NCBI GenBank assembly: GCA_934667425.1
Contig: CAKULV010000026.1
Location: 1 to 46,591, forward strand
DNA length: 46,591 nucleotides
DNA from: an uncultured Kiritimatiellota bacterium
Lineage (GTDB): Bacteria > Verrucomicrobiota > Kiritimatiellia > RFP12 > UBA1067
Direction: 5' to 3'
Below the pieces are notes generated by a model. It ran no database searches and was not told the origin of the DNA. It saw nothing but the letters and a program-made list of their open reading frames with translations. The translations under genes and the position numbers were made by a program. Shown here piece by piece: positions 23,313 to 32,179 of the stretch; within the stretch, counting starts at the first letter, position 1, and every line of letters begins with the position of its first letter.

Positions 23313-25121
23313 ATGACAATGCATCCCTATCGTACGCATACGTGCAACGAACTCCGCGCCTCGGACGCGGGCAAGACCGTTCGCCTGTCGGGCTGGATGT
23401 TCCGCCTCCGTGACCATGGCGGCATCCTTTTCGTGGACCTTCGCGACCATTATGGCCTTACCCAGATCGTGGTGCATCCGAGCCGCAGCTTCTTCGGCCT
23501 TGTCGAAAAGGCTCACCTCGAATCGGTGATCACCGTCACCGGCGAGGTGAAGCTTCGCACCCCGGATACGGTCAATCCCGATCTGCCGACGGGCGAGATC
23601 GAGATCGAGGCGAACGAGCTTGTGATGGAGTCCGCCTCGGAAGTGACTCCGATATACGTCCCTGACGAGAAGGCCGACGAGTCGGAGGATGTGCGCCTGA
23701 AGTACCGCTATCTCGATCTGCGCAGGGAGAGGCTGCACAGGAACATAATCCTCAGGGCGGATGTGATACGCTTCCTTCGCGAGCAGATGTGGGGGAAGGG
23801 CTTCCACGAGTTCCAGACCCCGATCCTCACGGCGTCCTCGCCGGAAGGGGCCCGCGACTACCTTGTGCCGAGCCGCATCCACCGCGGGATGTTCTACGCT
23901 CTCCCCCAGGCTCCGCAGATGTTCAAGCAGCTGCTCATGGTCTCCGGGTTCGACAGGTATTTCCAGATCGCGCCGTGCTTCCGCGACGAGGCCGCGCGCG
24001 CCGACCGCTCCCCCGGCGAGTTCTACCAGCTCGACATCGAGATGAGCTACGCCACGCAGGACGAGATATTCTCGGTCGTTGAGGATGTGGTGTCCAAGAC
24101 GTTCCGCAGGTTCTCGAAGTGGGAGTGCACGGAGGCCCCGTGGCCGCGCATAAAGTACCGCGATTCGATGATGGTGTACGGGAGCGACAAGCCCGACCTG
24201 CGCAACCCGCTGAAGTGGATCGACATGAGCGGCTTCTTCGCGAAGGCCGATTTCAAGGCGTTTGCGGCCTGCGTTCAGAACGGCGGCCTCGTCAAGGGGC
24301 TTCTCGTCAAGGGCATCGTCGGCGTCGAGACGCGCACTTGGTTCGACAAGCGCGAGGCTTTCGTCAAGGAGAATGGAGGCAAGGGCCTCGGCTACATCAG
24401 CTGGACGAAGGAAGGCGAGCTCAAGGGGCCGATCGCGAAGTTCCTTTCGCCCGCGCAGCTTGAGGAGATGAAGGGCATGGTCGGCATGGAGCCGGGAGAC
24501 GCGCTCTTCTTCATGGCGGCGCCGGTCGACGAGTGCCACAGGCTGTCGGGGCTTGTCCGCAACGACATTGCGGACCACATGACGAACGACATCCGCGAGA
24601 AGAACTGCTACAGGTTCTGCTGGATCGTAGACTTCCCGTTCTTCGAGAAGGATCCCGAGACGGGCAAGATCATCTTCTCGCACAACCCGTTCTCGATGCC
24701 GCAGGGCGGGCTTGAGGCGCTGGAGACGAAGTCCCCGCTGGATATCGAGGCGTACCAGTACGACGTGGTCTGCAACGGCATCGAGCTTTCGTCCGGCGCG
24801 ATCCGCAACCACCGCATTGACATCATGGAGAAGGCGTTCGAGATCGCCGGATACCCGAAGGAGGTCGTGCAGCAGAAGTTCGGCTGCCTGTACAACGCAT
24901 TCCAGTTCGGCGCACCGCCGCACGGCGGCATCGCGCCGGGCGTCGACCGCATGGTGATGCTTCTCACGGATACCCCGAACATCCGCGAGGTGATCGCGTT
25001 CCCGATGAACCAGAAGGCGCAGGACCTCATGATGAACGCGCCGAACTACGTGACGGAGCAGCAGCTCCGCGAGCTGCACATAAAGGTGCGCGGCACGAAC
25101 GAGTCGAAGGCCGAGGGGTGA
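23313..25121 (+). CDS. aspS: Aspartyl-tRNA synthetase
   Basis: Class II synthetase of bacterial type, 602 residues. It has the N-terminal OB-fold anticodon domain (VRLSGWMFRLRDHGGILFVDLRD), motif 1 region FHEFQTPILTASSPEGARDYLVPSR, motif 2 with FQIAPCFRDEAARADRSPGEFYQLDIEMSY, the bacterial GAD insertion (about 280-420), and motif 3 GGIAPGVDRMVMLL. Whether it also charges tRNA-Asn cannot be judged from what is visible. ATG 23313 and ATG 23319 are both possible starts. A GTGA overlap couples it to the protease gene downstream. Confidence 0.97.
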   Translation: MTMHPYRTHTCNELRASDAGKTVRLSGWMFRLRDHGGILFVDLRDHYGLTQIVVHPSRSFFGLVEKAHLESVITVTGEVKLRTPDTVNPDLPTGEIEIEANELVMESASEVTPIYVPDEKADESEDVRLKYRYLDLRRERLHRNIILRADVIRFLREQMWGKGFHEFQTPILTASSPEGARDYLVPSRIHRGMFYALPQAPQMFKQLLMVSGFDRYFQIAPCFRDEAARADRSPGEFYQLDIEMSYATQDEIFSVVEDVVSKTFRRFSKWECTEAPWPRIKYRDSMMVYGSDKPDLRNPLKWIDMSGFFAKADFKAFAACVQNGGLVKGLLVKGIVGVETRTWFDKREAFVKENGGKGLGYISWTKEGELKGPIAKFLSPAQLEEMKGMVGMEPGDALFFMAAPVDECHRLSGLVRNDIADHMTNDIREKNCYRFCWIVDFPFFEKDPETGKIIFSHNPFSMPQGGLEALETKSPLDIEAYQYDVVCNGIELSSGAIRNHRIDIMEKAFEIAGYPKEVVQQKFGCLYNAFQFGAPPHGGIAPGVDRMVMLLTDTPNIREVIAFPMNQKAQDLMMNAPNYVTEQQLRELHIKVRGTNESKAEG

Positions 25122-25633
25122 GGCTGGCGCTGAAATGGTTCCTGCCGGTCGCTCTGGCCGCAATGGGGCTTGCTTGGGTTTCTGAGCAAGTCGCATTGCT
25201 TCTCGGATTCGAGCCTCCGCCGCAGGACCTGGTGAGGCTTTTCTCCGATCCGAACGTCGCATGGAGGGTCAAGGCCAGGTTTGCGGCCCTGGCGTTGATC
25301 GCCGCCCCGATCCTCGAGGAGTGGGTTTTCAGGATGGGGCTGTTCAGGCTCTTCCGCTGGCTGTGGGGAAAGGTTGTTTCGCCGGGTCTGCCAGGACCCG
25401 ATGGCAGGGCCGCGTTCCCGCTGTTCCCCGCGCTTGCGTCCGGCGCGATCTTCGCGGCGGTGCATTTCCATGCGGCCACGTTCGTTCCCCTGTGGTTTCT
25501 CGGCGTCGCGTTCGCGTGGCTGTACTGGAAGAGCGGCACCATCCGTTCGCCGATGCTCTGCCATTTCCTGTTCAACGCGATAAACCTCGCGCTCTGCCTC
25601 GTTATGGCGAGATTCGACGGCTCCGGTGCATGA
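25118..25633 (+). CDS. CPBP-family intramembrane metalloprotease
   Basis: 171 residues, about five hydrophobic segments. The catalytic plan of CAAX protease/bacteriocin-processing (CPBP, Abi) enzymes is present: Glu67-Glu68-x3-Arg72 (LEEWVFR), His116 in AVHFH, and His149 with Asn153 in CHFLFNAIN. Such enzymes cut membrane substrates; bacterial targets are mostly unknown. GTG 25118 overlaps the aspS stop, so expression depends on aspS. The protein is at the short end for the family. Confidence 0.88.
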   Translation: MRLALKWFLPVALAAMGLAWVSEQVALLLGFEPPPQDLVRLFSDPNVAWRVKARFAALALIAAPILEEWVFRMGLFRLFRWLWGKVVSPGLPGPDGRAAFPLFPALASGAIFAAVHFHAATFVPLWFLGVAFAWLYWKSGTIRSPMLCHFLFNAINLALCLVMARFDGSGA

Positions 25634-25691
25634 TGGGTGCGTGTGGCGCGGCCGTTGATCCTCAATCTATTGGAGACATAAATCTGACGTT

Positions 25692-26468
25692 ATGAAAAAG
25701 TGGACTGTTACGGCTTTCAAGGCGGCCAAGGGCAACCAGCGGCTTGGGTGCTGCACCGCCTACGATGCGTGCTTCGCCCGCCTCGCGGACGAGGCAGGCG
25801 TACCGTGCCTGCTCGTGGGCGATTCCATGGGCATGACGATGCTCGGATACGGGACGACGCTGCCCGTGAAGATGGAGGAGACGCTGTCGGCGACCGCAGC
25901 CGTGGCGCGTGCCGCCAGGAACGCCCTCGTCGTGGCGGACATGCCTTTCGGATCATACCAGTGCGGAGACGATCTTGCGATGTCCAACGCCATCGCCTGC
26001 CTCAAGGTCGGGGCGGATGCCGTGAAGCTTGAGGGAGGCGTTTCGGTATGCGGCCTCATACGCAGGATGACCGAGGCGGGGATCCCGGTGCTTGCCCACG
26101 TGGGCATGATGCCGCAGCGCGTGAACGCATACGGCGGATTCAAGCGCCAGGGCAAGACGCATGAGGATGCCGAGCGGGTGATAGACGACGCCAAGGCTGT
26201 AGAGGCCGCCGGCGCATTTGCGGTGACGCTTGAGTGCATCCCCTCCGAATTGGCGGCAGAGGTGACTTCGGCGCTGTCGATACCGACCATCGGTATCGGT
26301 GCGGGGGCTTCGTGCGATGCACAGTGGCTCGTGATGCACGACCTGCTTGGGCTCAGCGAGGGGCAGACGCCCCCATTCGCGAAGAGATACGCGAATCTCG
26401 CAGAAGAGGTGCGGCAGGCGTTCGCGAGCTATGTCGCGGAGGTCGCCGGCGGCGCATTCCCCTCGTAG
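25692..26468 (+). CDS. panB: 3-methyl-2-oxobutanoate hydroxymethyltransferase
   Basis: Transfers a hydroxymethyl group from 5,10-methylene-THF to ketoisovalerate, the first step of pantothenate synthesis. The 258-residue protein is full length: metal/substrate segment LLVGDSMGMTMLGY, ADMPFGSY, KLEGG, AHVGMMPQ, TLECIP with its catalytic Glu, and PTIGIGAG. The TTGGAGA before it is about 16 nt from ATG, a poor ribosome site, so initiation may be weak. panC and panD are not in the window. Together with coaB it shows the cell can make CoA. Confidence 0.96.
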   Translation: MKKWTVTAFKAAKGNQRLGCCTAYDACFARLADEAGVPCLLVGDSMGMTMLGYGTTLPVKMEETLSATAAVARAARNALVVADMPFGSYQCGDDLAMSNAIACLKVGADAVKLEGGVSVCGLIRRMTEAGIPVLAHVGMMPQRVNAYGGFKRQGKTHEDAERVIDDAKAVEAAGAFAVTLECIPSELAAEVTSALSIPTIGIGAGASCDAQWLVMHDLLGLSEGQTPPFAKRYANLAEEVRQAFASYVAEVAGGAFPS

Positions 26469-26482
26469 GGTTCCCTGAAATG

Positions 26483-26524
26483 TTGCGTTTGGACAACAAA
26501 TGTGATACTATCTTCATCGTTTTT
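26483..26524 (+). promoter_or_regulatory. Promoter of the FMN-binding protein operon with T tract at +2
   Basis: TTGCGT (26483-26488), 17 bp, TGA-TACTAT (hexamer 26506-26511), 7-nt discriminator, G at 26519, TTTTT at 26520-26524. Leader of about 56 nt. Confidence 0.65.
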
Positions 26525-26574
26525 GACTGATTGACGGCCATGGTGCCAGGCGTGGGCCACCGAAAGAAAATACA

Positions 26575-27111
26575 ATGAAGATAGCGAAACTGATTCTTAG
26601 CCTTACGATCATTTCGGCGGTGTGCGCCGGAGTGCTGGCAAGCGTGAACTCACTGACAAAGGATGCGATAGACCGCATCCGCATCCGGCAGACGCTTGAC
26701 GCGGCCGCAGCCGTGATGCCTTCTTCGAACGGAGATCTCAAGGTGGAGGAGATGGCAGGCGGCATCTTCGTCGGCAAGGATGCCGCAGGGAAGCCGGTAG
26801 GATATGCCGTGAAGGGGCGGGACCCTTCCGGATATGGCGGCGACATCGTACTCATGGTGGGCTTTTCGCCCGACCGGAAGATCGTGACGTACCGCAAGCT
26901 TGAGGCGGCGGAGACCCCTGGACTCGGCTCAAACCTCGCGAGCGAAAGCTTCATGAAGCAGTTTACGGGAATGGACTCCGCATCGCCTATCTCCGTCCGG
27001 AAGGATGGCGGGCGCGTTGAGGCCATAACTTCAGCCACGATCACCTCGCGGGCCGTCTGCGGGGCGATAAACGATGCAAGCAGAAAGTTGAAAGGAGCAA
27101 TGGATAGATGA
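26575..27111 (+). CDS. RnfG/NqrC-like FMN-binding protein
   Basis: 178 residues with an N-terminal membrane helix (about 4-24) and a periplasmic FMN_bind domain. The segment AITSATITSRAV near 147-158 matches the [S/T]GATxT flavinylation motif, with Thr as the likely covalent FMN site, and ETPGLGSNL is the other hallmark. RnfG and NqrC are subunits of Na+- or H+-pumping ferredoxin:NAD or NADH:quinone oxidoreductases. No other rnf/nqr subunit is adjacent, so this could be a solitary member or one displaced from its complex. ATGA overlap leads into the Gfo/Idh/MocA gene. Confidence 0.88.
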   Translation: MKIAKLILSLTIISAVCAGVLASVNSLTKDAIDRIRIRQTLDAAAAVMPSSNGDLKVEEMAGGIFVGKDAAGKPVGYAVKGRDPSGYGGDIVLMVGFSPDRKIVTYRKLEAAETPGLGSNLASESFMKQFTGMDSASPISVRKDGGRVEAITSATITSRAVCGAINDASRKLKGAMDR

Positions 27112-28544
27112 ACGTAAATCGCAGAGGATTTCTGAAGGGGGCCGCTTTCGCATCGGCTCCGCTCGTGCTGCCGGGATGCGCGGCCCTTACATTCTCGTCG
27201 AACGAGAAGATACGCGTCGCGGTGATCGGCTTGGGGCGCATCGCATCCTCATTCGAGATGCCCGGCGTGTTGAGGCGCATGGACATCGCGCGCATAGTCG
27301 CGGTGTGCGACCTCGATTCCCGCCGCGTCGATTTCGCGAAGCAGAAGCTCGAGAAGGCCTACCGGGCTAAAGGGTTCGCCGGATATACGGTCGATGCATA
27401 CCACGACTACAAGGAAGTGTGTGCGCGCAAGGACGTGGATGCCGTGATGCTCTGCCTTCCCGACTTCTGGCATGCGCTCGTCGCGTCCACCGCGATCTGC
27501 GCAGGCAAGGCGGTGTGGCTGCAGAAGCCCTTCACGCAGACGATCAGGGAGGGACGTCTGCTCGCGAATCTCGCGAAGCGCTACGGCACCGTTATGCAGG
27601 TCGGCTCGCAGCAGCGCAGCTGGAGCCAGTTCGATGGCGTGTGCAACGCCGTCAGGAACGGCGCGATCGGCAAGGTGAAGCGCGTGGAGGTAGGCATCGG
27701 CCTCGACAAGGCGGGCGGCGTCGCGGCGGCAGAGCCGGTCCCCAAGACCTTCGACTACGCCACTTGGCTCGGCCCTACGGATCCCACGGTGCCGTACAAC
27801 TGGACGCGCTGCCATACCCAGGACCTGAAGCGCATCGAGGATCGTCCGGGCTGGATCCAGCTCGCCCCGTACGGATGGGGCATGATCACGAACTGGGGCG
27901 CGCACCATCTGGACATTGCCAGGTGGGGCCTCGGCGCCGTCGGCCCCGAAGGCGTCAGCGGCACCTGCGAATGGATGGATCTATCCGGCGGCAAGCTCTG
28001 GAATGTCCACACGACGTACGATCTCCACTATTCGTTCAATGGCGGATCCACGGATGTCCATGTGTGCAACAAGTACCAGAACGGCGTCAAGTTCGTCGGC
28101 GAGAACGGCGACTGGCTCTTCTGCACACGCGGCGCGGTAAAGGTCACGGAATCCGATCCCGATGTGCCGGTGCGGCCCGGGCAGCTTCCGGCCATGGCGG
28201 CGTCGAGGAAGGATATCCTGCCGAAGATCGCCCGCATGGACGTCCCCGCGACCCAGAAGCACGTGGACAACTGGCTTGAGGCCGTAAAGGCCGGCGATCC
28301 GGAGAAGACGGTCACGAACGCCCTTGGCGGGCACCTCTCCACGGCGATGTGCTCGCTTGGGCAGATGTGCATGGAGCTTGGCCGCGGCAAGAAGTCGTTC
28401 TCCCTCAAGTGGGATCCCGCCAGGGAGACCACCGGGGATGCGGCGGCAGACGCGCTGATGAAGCCGTTCGCCCGCGACAAGTTCGACCTGAAGGTCAACC
28501 TCAAGGAGTTTGGCCTGGACTTCGACGAGGTCATGAAGGGGTGA
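27108..28544 (+). CDS. Tat-exported Gfo/Idh/MocA-family oxidoreductase
   Basis: 478 residues. Twin-arginine signal RRGFLKG, then a hydrophobic core ending LPGC, a likely lipobox. The NAD(P)-binding domain starts VAVIGLGRI and carries the usual VMLCLPDFWHA and LQKPFTQT (family EKP, here QKP) segments; the C-terminal domain has WGAHHLDIARWGLG with the conserved His region. Exported members of this family are abundant in Planctomycetes/Verrucomicrobia-type genomes; substrates are mostly unknown sugars or inositols. Starts by ATGA overlap and ends by GTGA overlap. Confidence 0.9.
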   Translation: MNVNRRGFLKGAAFASAPLVLPGCAALTFSSNEKIRVAVIGLGRIASSFEMPGVLRRMDIARIVAVCDLDSRRVDFAKQKLEKAYRAKGFAGYTVDAYHDYKEVCARKDVDAVMLCLPDFWHALVASTAICAGKAVWLQKPFTQTIREGRLLANLAKRYGTVMQVGSQQRSWSQFDGVCNAVRNGAIGKVKRVEVGIGLDKAGGVAAAEPVPKTFDYATWLGPTDPTVPYNWTRCHTQDLKRIEDRPGWIQLAPYGWGMITNWGAHHLDIARWGLGAVGPEGVSGTCEWMDLSGGKLWNVHTTYDLHYSFNGGSTDVHVCNKYQNGVKFVGENGDWLFCTRGAVKVTESDPDVPVRPGQLPAMAASRKDILPKIARMDVPATQKHVDNWLEAVKAGDPEKTVTNALGGHLSTAMCSLGQMCMELGRGKKSFSLKWDPARETTGDAAADALMKPFARDKFDLKVNLKEFGLDFDEVMKG

Positions 28545-29074
28545 GCAAGGATCGGTCATACGATTTCATGTACGCCGCAGAGTCCACGCAGGTGCTTTAC
28601 GCGCCTACGCGGGCTCTCGAGACGTTCGGCTCGACCTGTGTGGACTACCACCTTCTGGCGGAGCTTGAGGACTATCCGGGGAAGATCAGGATACGCGAAG
28701 GGAGGCTTCAGGCGAACAAGCCTGAGATCATAACCCCGGAGCGGTACGTGAAGGACGAGTTCGAGGGCTTCGGCGAGATGGCCCGGCGGTACTACGAGTT
28801 CCTGAAGCAGCACGAGGATGACCTCAAGATACTGAAGTACGGGTATCGGCTGAAGCAGGAGGCGTTCTCCGAGCAGATAGTCACGGATTCGATGGAGGCG
28901 GTAGCCGAACGCGTGGTGAGCGAGGCAAAGACGGGCGGACGTCCCTTCGATGCCGTCATCAAGGGGGTGGACGATCCGTGGGACGTGTGCCTGATGCGGT
29001 TCTTCTGGATGCACACCAGGGCATCGGTGGCCGAGAACATGGAAGACTTCAAGAATGCGGGGATGATAAGATGA
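28541..29074 (+). CDS. Conserved-looking protein of unknown function
   Basis: 177 residues, soluble, acidic, largely helical. Notable segments: YDFMYAAESTQVLYAPTRALETFGST at the N terminus, a central PERYVKDEFEGFGEMARRYYEFLKQHEDDLKILKYGYRL, and DVCLMRFFWMHTRASVAENM at the end. No signal peptide or known motif is seen. It starts with GTG overlapping the oxidoreductase stop and its stop overlaps parA's ATG, so it is coupled on both sides. The clean coding pattern and tight packing argue that it is a real gene. It may be specific to this bacterial group. Confidence 0.8.
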   Translation: MSKDRSYDFMYAAESTQVLYAPTRALETFGSTCVDYHLLAELEDYPGKIRIREGRLQANKPEIITPERYVKDEFEGFGEMARRYYEFLKQHEDDLKILKYGYRLKQEAFSEQIVTDSMEAVAERVVSEAKTGGRPFDAVIKGVDDPWDVCLMRFFWMHTRASVAENMEDFKNAGMIR

Positions 29075-29982
29075 CCAAGCGTACCAGGATAATTGCGGTC
29101 GCCAACCAGAAGGGAGGGGTCGGCAAGACCACTACCGTGGTGAATCTTGCGGCGGCGCTCGCTCGCAGGCGCTGCACCGTGCTTGTCGTGGATCTCGATC
29201 CGCAGGCGAATGCGACCGGCGGGCTCGGGCTTGAGCGTCAGCAGGGGGTGTCGATATACCCGGTGCTTCTTGGCGAGGCCGAGATAGCCGATGTGATACA
29301 GCCAACCGCATACGACAACCTCAACATAATCCCATCTGAAGTCGATCTTGCCGGCGCGGAGATAGAGATTGCCCGCCAGGAGGATCACCTTTCGGTGATA
29401 AGGCAGGCGCTTGCGCCGGTGCGGGATTCCGGCGTGTTCGACTACATACTGCTTGACTGCCCGCCGTCGCTCGGGGTCGTGATGACCGCGTCGCTCGCGG
29501 CGGCAGATGGCGTCCTGGTGCCGATGCAGGCGGAGTTCCTTGCGATGGAGGGCCTTGGTCTCATCACCAATCTCCTTGAGCAGCTGCGCGCCGGCGCAAA
29601 TCCTTCGCTTGAGCTGAACGGCATCCTGCTCACGATGGTCAACATGGTCGCTACGCAGACGAAGGACGTGATAGCCATGGTCAAGGAACGGTTCGGCGAC
29701 CGCGTGTACGAGACTGTGATCCCGCGCAATGTGCGCACAAGCGAGGCTCCGAGCTATGGGCAGCCGGTGATGCACTACGATCCAACATGCAAGGGCTCAG
29801 TGGCATACCGGGCATTCGCCAAGGAGTTCATCGCCCGCACTCCTACGCGCTTCGATGAGACGGTGGAGCCTGTTCAGGCGGACCCCGCCGCCGAGACTCC
29901 GCCTGCGGCGATGCAGTCCGCAGCAGAACCGTCCGATGGGCAGAACGCTGATTCAACACAGGAAACCGGAGCAGAGCAATGA
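29071..29982 (+). CDS. parA: ParA/Soj-family ATPase
   Basis: Chromosome or plasmid partition ATPase; dimerises with ATP and binds DNA. 303 residues. Deviant Walker A KGGVGKTT at 14-21 with the signature Lys, Walker A' VDLDPQANAT, Walker B ILLDCPPS, and TSEAPSYGQPV near the end are those of chromosomal Soj. An Ala/Pro/Glu-rich tail of about 40 residues follows. parB normally follows parA; here the next gene is a DtxR-like regulator, so ParB must be elsewhere. ATGA overlaps join it to both neighbours. Confidence 0.93.
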   Translation: MTKRTRIIAVANQKGGVGKTTTVVNLAAALARRRCTVLVVDLDPQANATGGLGLERQQGVSIYPVLLGEAEIADVIQPTAYDNLNIIPSEVDLAGAEIEIARQEDHLSVIRQALAPVRDSGVFDYILLDCPPSLGVVMTASLAAADGVLVPMQAEFLAMEGLGLITNLLEQLRAGANPSLELNGILLTMVNMVATQTKDVIAMVKERFGDRVYETVIPRNVRTSEAPSYGQPVMHYDPTCKGSVAYRAFAKEFIARTPTRFDETVEPVQADPAAETPPAAMQSAAEPSDGQNADSTQETGAEQ

Positions 29983-30383
29983 CAAAGTCGCTAGAGGACT
30001 ACATTGAGATCGTTTACGTTCTCATCCACGAGAAGAACCGTGCGCGCGTGCGCGACATAGCCACTTCCCTCAAGGTCAAGATGCCGAGCGTCGTCAAGGG
30101 CCTTTCGGAACTGAAGAAGCTCGGCCTTGTGACGCAGGAGCCGTATGGCGACGTGGAGCTCACGGCAAAGGGCCGCCGCATCGCCACCATGATCCTGAAC
30201 CGGCACAACAAGATACGCGAATTCCTCATGCGCATCGGGGTTTCGCAGCGGATAGCCGACAAGGACGCCTGCCTGATGGAGCACATCCTCTCTGCGGAGA
30301 CGATGGACAAGATACGGGATTTCCTGAAGAAAGGCCCGCCGAACGCATCTTCCGCCAAGGCCAAGGTCTCGGAACCGGCCTGA
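29979..30383 (+). CDS. DtxR/MntR-family metal-dependent regulator
   Basis: 134 residues. N-terminal winged helix (SLEDYIEIVYVLIHEKNRARVRDIATSLKVKMPSVVKGLSELKKLGLV) followed by the wing EPYGDVELTAKGRR and a dimerisation/metal domain with ILNRHNKIREFL, DACLMEHIL. These match MntR/IdeR-type repressors that sense Mn2+ or Fe2+. Key ligand candidates are His (RHNKI), Cys and Glu-His (CLMEH). It has no C-terminal SH3-like domain. Its targets are unknown; the cstA gene 41 nt downstream could be cotranscribed. Confidence 0.88.
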   Translation: MTKSLEDYIEIVYVLIHEKNRARVRDIATSLKVKMPSVVKGLSELKKLGLVTQEPYGDVELTAKGRRIATMILNRHNKIREFLMRIGVSQRIADKDACLMEHILSAETMDKIRDFLKKGPPNASSAKAKVSEPA

Positions 30384-30424
30384 ACGACTTCATTTCACGT
30401 CACGCAGCAAGCAGGTTGTAAGCC

Positions 30425-32158
30425 ATGAACGGTCTTGTCCTTCTCCTAATCGCGTCCGCATGCTTCCTTGGCGGCTATTTCCTGTACTCCCGATTCCTGG
30501 GCAAGGTGCTTGGCGTCGATCCCTCCAGGGAGACTCCCGCGCACACCCGGCGCGATGGCGTGGACTACATCCCGGCGCACCCTACGGTGCTGTTCGGACA
30601 CCACTTCGCGGCCATCGCCGGGGCGGGGCCGATAGTGGGGCCTGTGCTTGCCGCAGAGTTCGGATGGGCAAGCGTAGCCCTTTGGATAATAATCGGATGC
30701 ATCTTCATCGGGGCCGCGCACGACATGATCGCGCTGTTCCTGTCCGTGCGGCACGGAGGCGAGTCAATCGGGACTGTCATAGGCGAGGTGCTCGGGAAGC
30801 CAGGCCGGATCCTGTTTCTCCTGTTCAGCTGGTCGGCGCTTGTCCTGGTGCTTGCGGAGTTCACCCGGCAGATCGCGGCTACGTTTGTGGCCGATCCCGC
30901 CATCGCCACGGCTTCCCTGCTGTTCATCGCGGAGGCGATCGTCTTCGGCATATGCGTCTACCGTCTGCGCATGCCCGTGCTCTTGGCCTCCCTGATATTC
31001 GTGCCTGTAATGTTCGCGTTCGTGTGGGTTGGGAACGTGCTTCCCCTTGATGTGTGCGCGATCATGGGGATGTCGAAAGAGGCGGCGCAGGCCATGTGGA
31101 CCGTTGTGCTTCTCGCGTACTGCTTCCTTGCGTCAACGATGCCGGTGTGGCTCCTGCTCCAGCCCCGCGACTACCTCAATGCGTATCTTCTCTATGCGAT
31201 GATGGCGCTTGGATTCCTTGGAGTGTTCGTGGCGCACCCCACGCTTCACATAGATGCGTTCGCCGGATTCTCGGCTGTCGGCCGCAGTGGGGTGCAGGAA
31301 CTGCTGTTCCCGTTCCTTTTCGTGACGGTCGCATGCGGCGCGTGTTCCGGCTTCCATGCGCTTGTCGCCTCCGGAACGTCCGCCAAGCAGCTGGACAACG
31401 AGAGGTCGATACGCCCTATCGCCTATGGCGGAATGCTGCTCGAGGGCGTGTTGGCGATCATCGCGCTCATTGGCGTCGCCGGCACATACATGAGCCAGAA
31501 GGAATACGTCGCCGCAGTGCAGAGCATGGAGCCGGTGCAGATGTTCGCATCCACGGTCGCAGGCTTCTGCGTGACGATCTTCGAGAAGTTCGGCGTCGCG
31601 CCTGATGTGGGCAAGCGCATCGCAGAGTCGTTCATGCTGCTTTCGGTGTCTGCGTTCCTGATGACTACAGTCGATGCCGGCACGCGCCTCGCGCGCTTCT
31701 CCTGGCAGGAGCTGATGGACTGCTTCCCGTCGAAAAAAGGCAACGGTTCGGAGCCTGTCGCATCCGTACGTCGTTCTCCGGCGCTTGGCTTCTTCCACAA
31801 CATGTATGTGGGCACCACCATCGTGTGCGCACTGGCTGCGGCATTGCTTCTCGGGAATCCAAAGGCCGCAAAGTCGCTTTGGACCATCTTTGCCTCCGCC
31901 AACCAGCTTTTGGCTTCACTCACGCTCCTGGCCGCAACGCTTTGGTTCGTAAGAAGCAGGAAGCCGTGCTGGCTCACGCTCGTGCCGATGTGCTTCATGC
32001 TTTCCGTGTCGTCCTATGCGCTGATATCGATCTTCGTGTCCGCCATGGGGGCGGGGGACTGGATGCGCCTTGGCGCATCCGGATTCCTGCTCCTGGTGGC
32101 GATCGCGCTTGTGCTGTTTACGCTTTCCAAGATGCTTGGCCGCCGCGACAGGGCCTGA
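30425..32158 (+). CDS. cstA: Carbon starvation protein A family transporter
   Basis: 577 residues, about 16 membrane segments. The family start GGYFLYSRFLGKVLGVDP followed by DYIPAHPTVLFGHHFAAIAGAGPIVGP is diagnostic, as are GAAHDMIALFLSVRHGG, WLLLQPRDYLNAYLL and ACGACSGFHALVASGTSAKQLD. E. coli CstA and YjiY/BtsT import pyruvate or peptides under starvation, so pyruvate uptake is a fair inference and fits with pflB. It ends 21 nt from the convergent stop of the histidine kinase gene with no clear terminator. Confidence 0.95.
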   Translation: MNGLVLLLIASACFLGGYFLYSRFLGKVLGVDPSRETPAHTRRDGVDYIPAHPTVLFGHHFAAIAGAGPIVGPVLAAEFGWASVALWIIIGCIFIGAAHDMIALFLSVRHGGESIGTVIGEVLGKPGRILFLLFSWSALVLVLAEFTRQIAATFVADPAIATASLLFIAEAIVFGICVYRLRMPVLLASLIFVPVMFAFVWVGNVLPLDVCAIMGMSKEAAQAMWTVVLLAYCFLASTMPVWLLLQPRDYLNAYLLYAMMALGFLGVFVAHPTLHIDAFAGFSAVGRSGVQELLFPFLFVTVACGACSGFHALVASGTSAKQLDNERSIRPIAYGGMLLEGVLAIIALIGVAGTYMSQKEYVAAVQSMEPVQMFASTVAGFCVTIFEKFGVAPDVGKRIAESFMLLSVSAFLMTTVDAGTRLARFSWQELMDCFPSKKGNGSEPVASVRRSPALGFFHNMYVGTTIVCALAAALLLGNPKAAKSLWTIFASANQLLASLTLLAATLWFVRSRKPCWLTLVPMCFMLSVSSYALISIFVSAMGAGDWMRLGASGFLLLVAIALVLFTLSKMLGRRDRA

Positions 32159-32179
32159 GGCGATATGCGATGCACTACG

